A stretch of 64,000 bases of DNA from JAHEJN01 sp963787285 (lineage in GTDB: Bacteria > Actinomycetota > Acidimicrobiia > Acidimicrobiales > JAHEJN01). This document shows positions 8,724 through 19,167 of this stretch, piece after piece. Location of the stretch: the NCBI GenBank assembly GCA_963787285.1, contig CAWBCM010000001.1, positions 310,001 through 374,000 of the forward strand, given 5' to 3'. The notes beneath the pieces are model-generated. The model did not search any database. It saw only the letters and a program-made list of their open reading frames with translations, and had not been told where the DNA came from. Position numbers and translations under genes: made by a program. How positions within the stretch are numbered: position 1 is the first letter of the stretch; each line of letters opens with the position of its first letter.

Positions 8724-8752
8724 CGGTCGATCAATCGAAGGGGGAACAAATC

Positions 8753-9666
8753 ATGAGCTTGCTCGATGCCGGTCAACCTGGGCGGGCCTATCGCTCGCGG
8801 ATGCGTTTCCGCATCGCGGTGGGCGGGATGCTCCTGGCCCTGGTGGCAGGATCCTGCGCCAACCCGGACGCGGCACCGGCGGCAAGCTCACCGACAACGG
8901 CCGTCCCTGACAGCCGCACCTTGGCGTGCGGTGGCGAGGTCGCTGCCGGGTTCCAAGAGATTGCTTGTGACGACATGACCTTCGACGTCGGAGTCCCCGA
9001 CGCATGTCCGAAGGATGGGTGTGGGCTGATCGCAGACGTTCACGGTGGTGGTGGTGGCTGTTGTGACGGTGCCGTTGCTGACCTTCACACCAACATGCAA
9101 GCGCTCGGGACCGGAGCCGGATACGTCGTGGTGCAGCCGAACGTGCCCGGGAAGACACCGGAAAGCGAGTGGGTTCACGGCGACCATGATCTGCGCCTGC
9201 GAGCCCTCATGGAGCAGCTCATCGACGCTCTGAACCTTGATCGCAACCGAGTGCAAATCGGCGGTTCTCCAACGGTGGCCGGATGACCTGGTGGTTCGAA
9301 TGCGACCACGCCGATCTCATCGCCTCCGCGGCGCCGAACGGGGCGGCCGCCAGCTTCTTGTACAACGACGTCGGCCGGCTCGAGACCGAGGTCCCCTTCG
9401 AAACCGCGGTCACGCAAGTCGACCTGATCGTCATCTCGTGGGACATGACCGAAGCGGATCGGGTGGCCGACGAGGCGGACTACCGATGGAGCCGATGGAT
9501 GAGCCCCACCGGCACCATGCTCGAGCTCATCGAACACGACTGGTCCGGCGGAGGCCTCGGGGGCCACTGCTACCCCGGATCGCCCCCAGCCTTTGTCGGG
9601 TGCGGCTCAGACACCGCCGTCGGAGCCGCGCTGCAATTCTACATCGACCACCCCAAAGATGAGTAG
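8753..9666 (+). pseudogene. secreted polyhydroxybutyrate depolymerase-like esterase, one frame break
   Basis: The first part encodes a lipoprotein-like signal sequence (GMLLALVAGSC) and an esterase fold with HGGGGGC, an oxyanion-hole-like loop. Near 9265 one T is missing from the codons expected for GGFSNGG, the nucleophile elbow. The next frame continues with MTWWFECDHADLIASAAPNG to a stop at 9666. The repaired product is about 303 residues and resembles LpqC/PHB depolymerase-type alpha/beta hydrolases. ATG 8753 has a GGGGG-rich ribosome site; an earlier ATG at 8720 overlaps the upstream stop. The substrate is unknown, probably an extracellular ester. Confidence 0.6.
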
Positions 9667-9774
9667 CGGCCCAGAAGCGTTACAAGCCCACGACCTTCCC
9701 GTGGAAGTGGTCGCAATCGAGGCGCCAACCAGGAAGAGGGTCGAACAGTCGACGAATTCACGGAGGATCCGATC

Positions 9775-10833
9775 ATGACCATCCCGAAAACCGAGCAACG
9801 CACATGCTGGTCTTGGGCGGTGATGCGCCTGGGCGTGGCGGGCGGGATGCCGTTGGTCGCGGTCATTGCTTTGGCGGCGTGTGGTGGAGGTGGTGAATCG
9901 TCCGAATCGACCACCTCCGCCGGGTCCGACGCGGTTACCACTTCAACGCCGTCCAGCCCGACGTCCTCGGTAACGGACAGTGCGGTGTTGGTGGTCGAAG
10001 ACGAGCTGTACCGGAACTCGCCCAACGCAGACGGCGGCGGCTCCACTGTCGACATCTTTGTCGGCGACGGGAACGAGGACGGCCCGGTGGTTGTGCTCCT
10101 ACACGGTTACGGAGATATCGGTCCTGGTCGTCCACAAGATGACCTCGGCCCACTCGGCAACGAGATCGCCGACCTTGGTGCGACGGTGTTCTATTTCGGC
10201 TGGCAGACCGCGGGCGGGTTCTCGGCCGATTCGGTCGCCGATCTCAGTTGCGTGGGACCATTCGTGGCTGCCAGGGCAGCCGAGTTCGGTGCCGACCCCG
10301 ACAACGTGATTGTCGTCGGCCATTCCATGGGCGCAGAAACAGGCAGCATGCTCGCGTTCAGCTCCTTTGATCTGGCCCCGTCTCCTGACTGCACCGAGAC
10401 CGGCCAGGCGTCGAGTCCCGTGGCGTTCTTGGGCATCGGCGGGGCGTACGGCATGGTGGGCGGGCCACTCGATGACGACCAGACGAGATTTCGGGTCCGT
10501 CCGTCACCTGATTCGGCGTTTCGGGAGCTCGACTCCGACGAAGAGATCAGGCCCGGTCTGACGGCAGCCGAAATCTATCGACTCGATGGGTACCGCTCGG
10601 TGCCGCCCCTCGATGAGCTGGAGATCGTGTTGTTGGTTGGTAGCGAGGACCAGCACCGCGTGACCGACGGCGATATCACCGCCGCCTTCGCCCAAGCGTT
10701 ACAGGGCCACAACGTCGAGGTGGAGGTCGTCACCATCGACGGGGCCAACCACGACGACGTCGTCGACCCGGCAACCAAAGCCGGCCAAGCCACGCTCCAA
10801 GTGGTCGGTGAGCTGCTTGGTGACAACCGCTGA
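9775..10833 (+). CDS. lipoprotein alpha/beta hydrolase
   Basis: A 352-residue protein with a signal peptide ending in a clear lipobox (LAAC) and a Ser/Thr-rich linker. The alpha/beta hydrolase domain has LLHGYGD near residue 108, nucleophile elbow GHSMG near 186, and a late His in DGANHDD. The start at 9775 is supported by GGAGG eight bases upstream. It follows another secreted esterase in the same element, so the two may be co-expressed cargo acting outside the membrane. The substrate is not predictable; secreted lipases and chlorophyllase-like enzymes share this outline. Confidence 0.75.
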   Translation: MTIPKTEQRTCWSWAVMRLGVAGGMPLVAVIALAACGGGGESSESTTSAGSDAVTTSTPSSPTSSVTDSAVLVVEDELYRNSPNADGGGSTVDIFVGDGNEDGPVVVLLHGYGDIGPGRPQDDLGPLGNEIADLGATVFYFGWQTAGGFSADSVADLSCVGPFVAARAAEFGADPDNVIVVGHSMGAETGSMLAFSSFDLAPSPDCTETGQASSPVAFLGIGGAYGMVGGPLDDDQTRFRVRPSPDSAFRELDSDEEIRPGLTAAEIYRLDGYRSVPPLDELEIVLLVGSEDQHRVTDGDITAAFAQALQGHNVEVEVVTIDGANHDDVVDPATKAGQATLQVVGELLGDNR

Positions 10834-10925
10834 ATTCCACAAGTTGCGTATCCCCCTTGTGCCTATGGGGTATGCCTCTCCGCTCGATAGTCCCACTCGT
10901 GCGCCGCGGCTCCGTTCGGACCGCC

Positions 10926-11053
10926 GGTTGCCCATCTCGTTGCCCATCTACGGGGCATGGTTGGGCGGGTCGAGGCGGATCAGCATGAGGTCCGAACGGC
11001 GGTGACCAGCCCAAACGTTCGAAAGCGACCCAGCCGAAATCCGCTCGGGGCCA
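10926..11053 (+). repeat. right-end module of element A, copy 1
   Basis: This 128-base stretch aligns without gaps to 23167-23294, with a long identical core around CGGCGGTGACCAGCCCAAAC. Both copies end exactly where the tRNA-Arg 3' repeat begins, so it is a shared element terminus and could hold recombinase-binding sites. A plus-strand frame running through it (VAHLVAHLRGM) might be the end of a lost gene. Confidence 0.65.
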
Positions 11054-11152
11054 TTCCTAAACCGTGCGTCGCGTGTTCGAATCACGCCGGGGGCACTGAA
11101 AACTCAAGGGTTTCGGGTGCCCGGATCCGAAGAGTTGCCAATCTCCTGGCCA
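11054..11152 (+). repeat. attachment-site repeat, copy 2
   Basis: Repeats the tRNA-Arg 3' half (from TTCCTAAACCG to GGGGGCA at 11095) and the following 57 bases of the 6257-6357 copy. It lacks the TG pair present in the tRNA gene itself. It separates elements A and B. Confidence 0.8.
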
Positions 11153-11313
11153 TATTGCCCAACCAATGGCAGACCCGGACACCGAACATCCCCTACGCCG
11201 GTTCGGTGACGCTGCAGTGAGCGTGCGACCCGGCACGCTGCGTCGAGAATCCGACTGGCAGGGCGCTCGACCCACGGTGAGTCAGCGAGGCGGATATCTG
11301 CGATGGCTTGGGC

Positions 11314-11992
11314 TCAGTGGCCGATGTCGTGGTGACCGGGGGTGATGAGGCCGCTCTCGTAGGCGAACACGACTGCTTGGGCGCGGTCTCGGAGACCGAG
11401 CTTGGTGAGGATGCTGGAGACGTGGCTCTTGACGGTGGCGGCGCCGATGTAGAGCGTCTCGGAGATCTCGGCGTTGGTCGGCGCCTTGGCCGAGTTCGGT
11501 GAGGACTTCGCGTTCGCGGTCGGTGAGGGTGTCGAGACGGCGGCTGGTGGCGGTGTCGGTGGCGAGGGTTTGGGCGAAGCGTCCGATGAGGCGGCGGGTG
11601 ATGGTGGGGTCGAGGAGCGCGCCGCCGTCGGCGACGGTGCGCACCGCAGGGGCGAGGTCTTCGGGCGGGATGTCCTTGAGGACGAAGCCGCTGGCGCCGG
11701 CCTGGAGGGCCCGGTAGACGTATTCGTCGGGGTCGAAGGTCGTCAGGATGATGACCTTGAGGGGCCAGTCGGCCTGTTCGAGGATGGCAGCGGTGGCGGC
11801 AAGGCCGTCCATTTCCGGCATGCGGATGTCCATCAAGACGACGTCGGGTCGGTGTTGGCGGGCGGCGTCGATGGCTTCGAGGCCGTTGCCGGCTTCGGCG
11901 ACGACGTCGATGTCGGCTTGGTGGTCCAGGACCATGGCGAAGCCGCGACGCACGAGGGCCTGGTCGTCGACGACGACGACGCGGATGGTCAT
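11314..11992 (-). pseudogene. NarL/FixJ-type response regulator, one frame break
   Basis: ATG 11992 begins a receiver domain with VVVDDQALVRRGF and the phosphorylated Asp in DVVLMDIRMPEMDG, followed by a late Lys in GFVLKDIPPEDL. A LuxR-type helix-turn-helix begins at LTDREREVL. One extra base near 11490 breaks the frame, and the next frame continues APTNAEISETLYIGAATVK and SHVSSILTKLGLRDR to a stop at 11314. The repaired length is about 226 residues. It would be phosphorylated by the histidine kinase encoded just upstream and would probably control the exporter genes of the same cluster. Confidence 0.75.
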
Positions 11993-13271
11993 GTTCTGCT
12001 CCAGTTCGAGGGGGATGCGGGCCTCGACACAGAAGTGGTTGGGTGGCTGGGGCTCGGCGGTGAGGGTGCCGCCGAGGAGGGTGGCGCGTTCGCGCATGCC
12101 GGCGATGCCGTATCCGGATGCGGGGAGTCCGGGCGCCGCGGTGCGGGTGGTGGTGTTGGTGATGTCGATGACGAGTCCGAAGTCGTCGAGGCCGATGGTG
12201 ACGTGGACGGTGGGGTTGGGTCCGGCGTGTTTGATGATGTTGGTGAGCGATTCCTGGACGATGCGGTAGGCGGAGAGGTCGACGGCGGCAGAGAGGCCGG
12301 CGGGAAGGGCGAGCGATGGTGAGGGAGACGTCGGCGCCGGTGTGGGTGAGCTCGTCGGCCAGGGCGGGGATGTCGGCGAGCCCGGGTTGGGGGCCGAGGT
12401 CGTCGCTGTCGGGGCTGTCGGGGCGGAGGACGCCAAGGAGGTGGCGGAGCTCGCCGAGGGCCTGGCGGCCGGCGCGTTCGACGTCGCCCATGGCATCGAT
12501 GGCCGCGTCGAGGTCGTCGCGGGCGATGGTCTTGGCCGCGCCGGCTTGGACGGTCATCATCGAGACCTGGTGGGCGACGACGTCGTGGAGCTCGCGGGCG
12601 ATGCGGGATCGTTCGTCGGCGACGGCTTGGCGGGCCCGAGCGTGTTGGTCGGCCTCGAGCCGTTCGGCGCGTTCTTGGAGGAGGGCCAGGTAGTCGCCGC
12701 GGTTGCGGATCCGGCGACCCACGATACCACGGGAGTGCCGGTGAGGATGATGGCGGGGGCGATGTCGATGCGTTGGTTGGTGTCGATGATGGTGTCGAGG
12801 ATGCTCACCGCGATCGCGGCGGCGACGATGGCGAGGCTGTGGCGGTGGTCGGCGGTGTAGCGGCCGACGGCGTAGATGGCGACGATGAGGGCGAGATCCT
12901 GGCCGTCGCCGTAGCCGGCGATGGCCCACCCGATCATGATCGCCATCACGACCGCCGTCACGGCGATGGGTCGCCGGCGTCTCCACAGCAGGGCTGCCGC
13001 GGCGACGGCCAGCATGACGAACGCGCCGGCGGGTCGGTCACTGATCGAGTCGATCGTGAAGTCCTCGCCGTCGCCGAGTGCGCTGACGGCAACGGCGACC
13101 AACGACCCGGCGAACACGACCACGGCGAGAGCGCCGTCGGTGATGCGGGGCCAGCGAGTGAACGGCCCCCGAGCGGGGTGAGGTTCGCCCGGGTCGAACC
13201 ACGCCCACAGCGCGCGTCGCCGGCTGGTTGCCGGTGAGGTGACCTCGCGTTGGTGGCTCGACGGCGTGCAT
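11989..13271 (-). pseudogene. NarL-system sensor histidine kinase, several frame breaks
   Basis: Fragments in three frames give an N-terminal block of about four membrane helices (GALAVVVFAGSLVAVAVSAL, AFVMLAVAAAALLW), a HisKA_3 dimerisation domain with the phospho-His in ERSRIARELHDVVAHQ, and an ATPase domain (YRIVQESLTNIIKHA, GYGIAGMRERA). Breaks lie near 12310 and 12717 and probably near each end. As written, the 3' frame runs into the response regulator without a stop; removing one base gives an ATGA overlap instead. The start is uncertain: ATG 13271 or GTG 13312. With its regulator it resembles DesK/LiaS-type sensors that control drug or envelope-stress exporters. Confidence 0.7.
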
Positions 13272-13391
13272 GGCTGAAGCCCACGGTAGACCCGGCTCCG
13301 ATGGTCGGGCACCCCGCTCGGGGCGGATCGGGCTCTCCGTCGAGCGGGGAGACGCTGGCTGGTCGGTCTGGCCGTCGATGAGCGGTCGGGG

Positions 13392-14142
13392 TCAGACGAC
13401 GTCTCGGCGTTGGACGGCGATCAAGCCCGATGGCGGCGGGGACGAGTGCCCAGGCGGCGATCGCGGCGACGGCGGCGGGCTGGCTGACTTCGTTGCCGAC
13501 GCCGGAGACGACGTTGGCGAGGATGCTGGGCATCCACGATGCGGTGCCGTGGGCGAGCTGCACGACGAGTGGTGGCGCGATGAACAGGGCGAGTACCGTC
13601 GCCGGTGACGGCTCCGCCGACGTTGCGCACGAGCAGCACCGATCCCGGCGCCGAGGACGGCGCCGGCGGCTCCGGCGAACGCCGAGGCGGCGAGTACCTG
13701 GGTCACGTTGCCGGCCGAGACGAGGAAGCCGTAGTCGGTGGTCGGCAGAGAGAAGGCGACGGCGGCGACGGTGAGTCCGGCGCCGACGAGGCCGAGGACC
13801 CCACCGCCGACGGCGATGGCGCCGAGTTGGGCGAGCACCGCTCGATGTCTGCGAGGCGACGGCGAGGAAGGTCGGGACGACGGTGTGGTGCCCGTATTCG
13901 CGGGCGACAGCGATGGCGCCGAACAGCCCGGCGATCGCCAGTGCGTTGGCGGCGAACGCCATGAGGGACTGTTGGTCGGCTTCGGTGGCGATGAACGCCT
14001 TGCTGCCGTCGATGTCGGTCCCCGCGATGACGGCGAATGCGTTGATGCCGGCGAGTACGGCGAGCACGGCGAGGAACGCCCAGGGCATCTTGGTGGTGGT
14101 GAGCTTGCGGAGCTCGGATCGGATGAGTCGGTTCATGGTCAT
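13392..14142 (-). pseudogene. ABC-2 type permease, several frame breaks
   Basis: ATG 14142, with AGGAGG ten bases upstream, begins a typical ABC-2 N-terminus (RLIRSELRKLTTTKMPWAFL). Membrane segments then continue in alternating frames (LAQLGAIAVGGGVLGLVGAG, VLALFIAPPLVVQLAHG) to a stop at 13392. At least four single-base breaks lie near 13855, 13650, 13610 and 13430. The repaired protein of about 249 residues has around six helices. Its start overlaps the ATPase stop, as usual for ABC exporters of the bacitracin/lantibiotic-resistance or ABC-2 class. Confidence 0.65.
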
Positions 14143-15069
14143 GGCTGGTCGACCTCCTGGTCGGTGCGAGTTGATGTGGGTGGTGGTCCAGTTGAGGAAG
14201 AGCTCTTCGAGCGATCCTGCCTGCGGTGAGAGTTCGTGGAGGGCGATCCCGGCGGTGAAGGCTCGCTCGCCGATTTCGTCGATCGGCATGTCCCGAACGA
14301 TGAGGCTGTCGGGACCGTGCGCCTCGGTGGCTGCGCCGGCCTGTTCGAGCACGACAGCGAGTCGACCTGGGTCGGTGGTGCGCACCAGCGATGCGGCCTG
14401 TTGGAGCTCGGCCAGCGAGCCCTGGGTGACGAGCCGGCCCTCGTTGATGACGATGACGTCGTCGGCGAGGTGTTCGACTTCGGCGAGGAGATGGCTCGAC
14501 ACGAACACGGTGCCGCCATCGGCGGCTCGGGCCCGGAGCCGATCGCGAAGCGTCCGGATGCCTTCGGGGTCGAGGCCGTTGCCCGGGTTCGTCGAGGATG
14601 AGAACCGGTGGTTCACCGAGGAGGGCGGCGGCGAGTCCGAGACGTTGCCGCATGCCGAGGGAGTAGGCGCCTGCGTGGCGGCGGGCGGCGTCGGCCAGGC
14701 CGACTTCTTCGAGGACCTCGTCGACCCGGCGATGGGGGATGCCGGTTGCGTCGGCCAGGATTCGCAGATGGTTGCGGCCGCTTCGGCCGGGGTGGAAGGC
14801 GTCGGACTCGATCATTGCGCCGACCGTGCGGGCCGGATCCGCCAGGTCCCGATAGCGCTGTCCGCCGATCGTCGCCCGCCCGCGGTCAGCGGTGGCGAGG
14901 TCGAGCATCATCTTCATCGTGGTGGACTTGCCGGAGCCGTTGGGGCCGAGGAACCCGGTGACTCGGCCCGGCTCGACGGTGAAGCTGAGGTCGTCGACGA
15001 CGGTGTGGTCGCCGTACCGCTTCGTGAGATGTTCGACGATGAGGGGGTGGTGGCCGTCTGGGGTGTCAT
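14139..15069 (-). pseudogene. ABC transporter ATP-binding protein, frame breaks
   Basis: Starts at ATG 15069 behind AAGGAG. Visible in order are Walker A GPNGSGKST, a signature region YSLGMRQRLGLA, Walker B VLILDEP, the D-loop GLDPEG and the H-loop VSSHLL. Single-base breaks occur near 15035, just after LDEP near 14580, and near the 3' end; with one base removed there, the gene ends in an ATGA overlap with the permease. The repaired length is about 309 residues. It belongs to the ABC-2 exporter ATPases, and its partner is the permease downstream. Confidence 0.75.
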
Positions 15070-16403
15070 GATGTCTGGCTCCTTGTCGTGCGGCGAGTCC
15101 GCCGCGGTCAGGCTGTCGGTGAAGGCTCGAAGGCCAGGCCTGGTCGCGCTCCAGGCGGTGGTGACCAGGACGAGGCCGCCCGAGAACAGGAAGAGGGCGT
15201 CGAGGTCCCAGCGGGCGACCGTGCCGGCGGCGGCCTGGGAGATCGACACCAGCCCGAGGCTGGCGAAGGTGACCAGGCTCATGGTGCGCCCGAGCATGCT
15301 GCTCAGGGGTCCGGGCCTGGATCCAGGTGAACAGGCTGATGGCCAGGTAGCCGTTGCCGATTCCGAGCCCGGCGAGGAGCGCGGCGTCGAGCCACAGATG
15401 GGTGGCGACGCCGAACGAGGCGATCGCCGTTCCGAAGCCGGCCAACACGCCGAGGACGATCGCGCGCATGGTGGCGCTCGACGGTTGCCCGCTGCCACCG
15501 GCCACGAGGTAGCCGGCGAGGTTCCCGATGGCGAAGGCGCCCATCAGGACCCCGAAGGCCATCGCGCCTTGGGGGAGGCGTTGGTGCGCAAGGAGGGGGA
15601 TCCCCACCAGCAGCGGCCCGACCACGAACAGGTTCACGGCCATCAGGACCGAGAACACGAAACGCAGCGCCTCGTCGGCCCAGACGTTGCGGATGCCGTC
15701 GCCGATCGAGGACCACAGGCGGGAACGACGAGTCGGCTCGACGGGCGCGGTCGGCCTGCTGCGGATGAGCGAGAACGCGGAGGCGGAGATCGCGAAGCTG
15801 GCGGTGTCGATCGCGAAGGCCAGACCGATGCCGACCATCGATGTCGAGTAGCCGGCGATGACCGCTCCGGCCAGCGTCGGTCCGACGAACCCGGTGAGCT
15901 GGGTCGCGCCCATGATCAGGGCGTTCCCGGCCTGGAGGTCGTCGCGTCGCGACCAGCGTCGGCACGATGCTGTTCTCGGCGGGAACGGCGAAACCCGCGA
16001 CCAGCCCGAAGGCGAGTGCGAACCCGTAGAGCATCCACATCTGCACGACGCCGGTCAGGACGACGGCGGCCATCGCGGCGGTCAACACGCCGCGGGTGAT
16101 GTCGGAGACGACCATCACCCGCCGTGGCGCGAACCGATCGGTCACCGCACCGCCGACCAGCATGAACGCAGCGCGGGGGAGACCCTCGAGGGCCAACACG
16201 ATTCCCAATGCGAGGGGGTCGTTGCTCAACTGCAGGACGAGCCACGGGGTGGCGATCAGGGCGAACTGGTCACCCAGCAACGACGTCGAGGCCCCGGTCA
16301 ACAGCAGGCGGAAGTCACGAAGCGTCATCACCCGCCGCATCGACCCGGGTGCGGTGTCGGGCGGCGATGCTGGGGCTCGATTCGGGGTCTCGGTCGTGGT
16401 CAT
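15066..16403 (-). pseudogene. MFS transporter, frame breaks
   Basis: ATG 16403 begins a short Thr/Pro-rich N-terminus, then LRDFRLLLTGASTSLLGDQF, typical of MFS_3-type efflux proteins. About twelve helices follow across three frames, with TDRFAPRRVMVVSDI as the conserved A-like loop. Breaks occur near 15945 and 15310, and one more base change is needed for it to stop by overlapping the ATPase ATG. The repaired length is about 445 residues. It heads a reverse-strand operon (MFS, ABC ATPase, permease, sensor kinase, regulator) that looks like a drug or antimicrobial-peptide efflux unit. Confidence 0.7.
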
Positions 16404-16768
16404 CTGCTTGGCCTTCGTCTTCGGTACCTCAGAAGTAACAAGCGACGGAGGGGTCAGGCACCCGGCTGGAAGCGGATTGCTCACTCCGTCTCGCGGCGGA
16501 TATCGGATCGCCGACGGCCCCCTCCCAGGCGGAGGAAATCGAGTGGGGTGACGCCGAAATGGCTGGGCTCGCAACAGCGAGGACTTGGCGAACTCAAGGG
16601 TTTCGGGAGCCCGAGTTGACCTCTCCGACCGCGCACTGGGCTCAGCTCGAACTGGCAGCAGCCCACAAAAAGACCACGGTCACCAACTACGTCTTCGAAG
16701 CCGTCGAGCAAGCTCACCGCCCCTGGTGAGGTAACGACTGTCACCGTCGAATGGACCAGAATGCGGGA
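16404..16768. other. intergenic with partial element flank and a coding remnant
   Basis: It holds the upstream region of the MFS gene, a 24-base match to the island left flank (16591-16614) and, at 16611-16729 on the plus strand, an open stretch reading LAAAHKKTTVTNYVFEAVEQ before a TGA. That stretch has no start and looks like the tail of a deleted gene. Nothing else is recognisable. Confidence 0.4.
16591..16614 (+). repeat. partial element flank (left-end repeat, copy 3)
   Basis: AACTCAAGGGTTTCGGGAGC and the next bases match the start of the left flank at 11101 and, with changes, at 6307. The tRNA portion is absent. It marks a possible internal boundary inside element B. Confidence 0.5.
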
Positions 16769-17500
16769 ATGACGATCTATTCCGGTACCCAGGAGTTCGA
16801 GGGCGCGACGTTCGTAGGGACGAGCTTCAGGGACGCCACCGTGAGATCGTGCGACCTCAGCGGGGTGACGATGCGCAGCGTCGACGTGGGCGGGCTCGAC
16901 ATCGACAGCCATGACCTGCTCTTCGGCAGCCTCATCGTCAACGGCGTCGACGTGGTTCCGTTCGTGGACGCCGAGCTCAACCGGCAGTTCCCCGGCCGCG
17001 AGCTGCAGAAGGCGAAGACGCCCGAGGGTCTGCGGGACGGTTGGGTTGCGGTGCAGGCGGCATGGGAGACGACGGTGACGAACACGCCCCCGGAACTGGT
17101 CGACGCCCACGTCGAGGACGAGTGGTCGCTGGCCCAGACTTTGCGTCACCTCGTGCTGGCGACCGACGCCTGGCTCCGCGGCGGGATCATGGGGATGGAG
17201 CAGCCGTTCCACGAGATCGGCCAGATCTTCACTGGTGCGGCCGAGATGGGCTTCGACATGTCGATCTTCCGGGCCGACGCGCCGACGTTCGAGGACATCC
17301 TCGTTGTGCGAGCCGAGCGGCAGCAGCTGGTGACCGACTTCCTGGCCACTGCCATGCCGGAGCTGCTCGCCGAGGAGCGCGACAACCCGTGGGGCGGCGG
17401 GGACTGGCATCCCACCGTCGGCGACTGCGTGCGCGTGATCCTCGAGGAGGAGTGGGCGCACCTGCGCTACGTCCGGCGGGACCTCGCCCTCCTGGGGTGA
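16769..17500 (+). CDS. pentapeptide-repeat/DinB-family fusion protein
   Basis: A 243-residue protein. Residues 6-45 have a run of pentapeptide-like A(D/T)(L/F)xx units (FEGATF, FRDATV, CDLSGV). From about residue 75 onward there is a DinB/YfiT-like four-helix bundle (EDEWSLAQTLRHLVLATDAW, EEEWAHLRYVRRDL), whose histidines can form a metal site. DinB-family proteins include mycothiol- and bacillithiol-dependent transferases; no particular reaction can be assigned. ATG 16769 is preferred over 16751 because CAGAAT lies six bases upstream, in the leaderless arrangement seen elsewhere here. Confidence 0.7.
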   Translation: MTIYSGTQEFEGATFVGTSFRDATVRSCDLSGVTMRSVDVGGLDIDSHDLLFGSLIVNGVDVVPFVDAELNRQFPGRELQKAKTPEGLRDGWVAVQAAWETTVTNTPPELVDAHVEDEWSLAQTLRHLVLATDAWLRGGIMGMEQPFHEIGQIFTGAAEMGFDMSIFRADAPTFEDILVVRAERQQLVTDFLATAMPELLAEERDNPWGGGDWHPTVGDCVRVILEEEWAHLRYVRRDLALLG

Positions 17501-17830
17501 ACGGAATCCCAGGCCCGTCGAGCCGCCCAGTACGACACTTCCCGATCGGGGCCGATCGTGGCGCACCGCACGCATGTCTGATGCGATACCGCGACGCCGA
17601 GGTCCGCGTCCCGCTCGGGATCATCTAGCGTCACGCTTGGGCCGTATTGTGGCGGGTGCATGCGACGGCTTGTCGTGAACATGGGTGGAGCTATCGGGCG
17701 GGCAACGCTGATTCCGGTCTGGCAGTCTGCTGGAGTTGACCTGGTTCGGTGAGAGGATGAGCGTACGATGCACGAATGCGCAGCTGACCCCACACACCGA
17801 CCAGTGCATCCTTCCGAAAGCAACCGGCTT
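17501..17830. other. intergenic, no gene recognised
   Basis: A 330-base stretch in element B. Short frames on both strands show no family resemblance or ribosome binding site. An in-frame ATG at 17768 would extend the downstream lipoprotein by 21 residues without a plausible signal sequence. The sequence probably contains the lipoprotein promoter. Confidence 0.35.
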
Positions 17831-18514
17831 ATGGCACCCTGCACGCACGGCCGCACGCCGCCGACTCCAGCCGGTCCCCACCGGCAGCCGATCGGCCGCA
17901 CAAGGCGACTCCTTCTGGCCGTCACGGCGATAGCCACAGTGGCCACAGCGACGTCGTGTGGCGGCAATGACGATGGCGCGAGCTCCGACCCCACGCCAGC
18001 CGCCGACCCGACGACTACGGGCAGCTCGCCGACGACTGACACCTCGGCCACGAGCACCTCCGGCGACGGGGAGGTCGGCTTAGGTGCGCTCCCCGATGCG
18101 TGCGATGTGATCGTCCTTGAGGACTGGGAGGCGATCACCGGCATTGACCTCACCGTGCCCGAGCAGGACACCGGACTCATTCCCGGCGGCGGGACCGTAT
18201 GCGGCGTCGCGGCCGAGGGAGACCTGATCCCGTACCTATTCACCGTTTCGGTCGCACCGCGTAACTCCGCCGGCGGGGTCGAGAACCTCGCCAGCTTCCT
18301 CGATGTCTACGTCGGCATGGAGCAGATCGACGGCATCGGCGACCGTGCCCTCTACTGGGACCAGGACACGACCTACGAAGGCGACGCGGTCACAGACTGG
18401 CCGCTACTCGCCTTCGAGGACGGCGCCGCCGACGTGACAATCGCGCTTCTCGCCGACGGTCTCGGCCGCGCCGAACTCGAACAACTCGCGAAGGCCGTAG
18501 CCGACAAGGTCTAG
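17831..18514 (+). CDS. putative lipoprotein, DUF3558-like
   Basis: A 227-residue protein with a basic N-region (RTRR), a hydrophobic stretch and a lipobox-like TATSC with Cys43. A Thr/Ser/Asp-rich linker and a globular domain (LPDACDVIVLEDWEAITG and a later CGV) follow, recalling DUF3558 lipoproteins of mycobacteria. It would be anchored outside the cytoplasmic membrane. Function is unknown. The start could also be ATG 17768. Its cargo position in element B, before an ABC exporter, is consistent with a surface accessory role. Confidence 0.55.
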   Translation: MAPCTHGRTPPTPAGPHRQPIGRTRRLLLAVTAIATVATATSCGGNDDGASSDPTPAADPTTTGSSPTTDTSATSTSGDGEVGLGALPDACDVIVLEDWEAITGIDLTVPEQDTGLIPGGGTVCGVAAEGDLIPYLFTVSVAPRNSAGGVENLASFLDVYVGMEQIDGIGDRALYWDQDTTYEGDAVTDWPLLAFEDGAADVTIALLADGLGRAELEQLAKAVADKV

Positions 18515-19167
18515 ACCACTCGGCGACACCTCGCCAAGGGCCTGGTTTCACCGATCGCATTCCGGGTCGGGCTGCTGATTGGGCAGACGAATCCGTGGCG
18601 AAATCCTCGCCATCGCTGCCGAAACCACTCATCACCCGCAACTGACTGTGAACCCGCCAAGGCCACGTACCCAGCCAGGTTTCGCGCCTCCTACCCGATA
18701 GTCGCGAGCCAACTCGCCCAGCACCGCGACGCGCTACCGGCGTTGTGAGCGTGCGGATCGCTCGGTATCGCTCGCAGGTGTGGTGGGTGACCTTCCGGCC
18801 GGTCGGGTCGCTCCGGCGATGAAGGTCGACACGATGTAGGTGGCGTGCCGCTCGCGCCGATCCAGAACCGCCTCTGCCGGCGCGATTATCGGGTGCCACG
18901 AGTTGGGGGCCGGCTATGGGCGGCCCGTGGGCGGGTGGTCGCGAACATTCTGAGCGGCAGCGGTTTGTGATCGGGCGATGGTTGTCGTAGTGGAACTGGC
19001 TGCGACCGCGTTCACCACCGGAATCGTGAGGATGAGCGAAGCGGATCGATCGTCCTTCGATGCCGCGGCGACATCGAGCGTCGCAGTGGAAGGCACGCTG
19101 CCCGTGTTCGGTCTTTGTGCTCTATCGGGTGCACAGCTGGTCAGCCACGCTCAGGTTGGAGGTGATC
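18515..19167. other. intergenic in element B, no confident gene
   Basis: A 653-base gap. A reverse-strand stretch near 18740-18900 reads IIAPAEAVLDRRERHATYIV without a start and with no family recognised, so it may be a gene relic. A GGTCTAGACC palindrome overlaps the lipoprotein stop. The last part presumably holds the promoter of the ABC operon, whose ribosome site GGAGG is at 19158. Confidence 0.35.

Larger units (their letters stand above)
6301..11093. mobile_element. integrated element A at tRNA-Arg
   Basis: Bounded by the tRNA-Arg 3' end at 6257-6300 and its direct repeat at 11054-11093. Just inside the left boundary is a tyrosine recombinase fragment. The cargo is a sigma factor, a membrane-anchored propeller protein and two secreted hydrolases. 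The right end has a 128-base module also found at the right end of element B. With the integrase truncated it is presumably immobile now. No transfer or replication genes are visible. Confidence 0.65.

Noticed and set aside
11282..12496. Histidine kinase fused to response regulator in one frame.
   Set aside because: The apparent fusion depends on one extra base; repair gives an ATGA overlap typical of separate genes.
13883..16099. 738-codon plus-strand frame over the MFS/ABC genes.
   Set aside because: It is an antisense shadow in high-GC DNA; reverse-strand motifs are decisive there.
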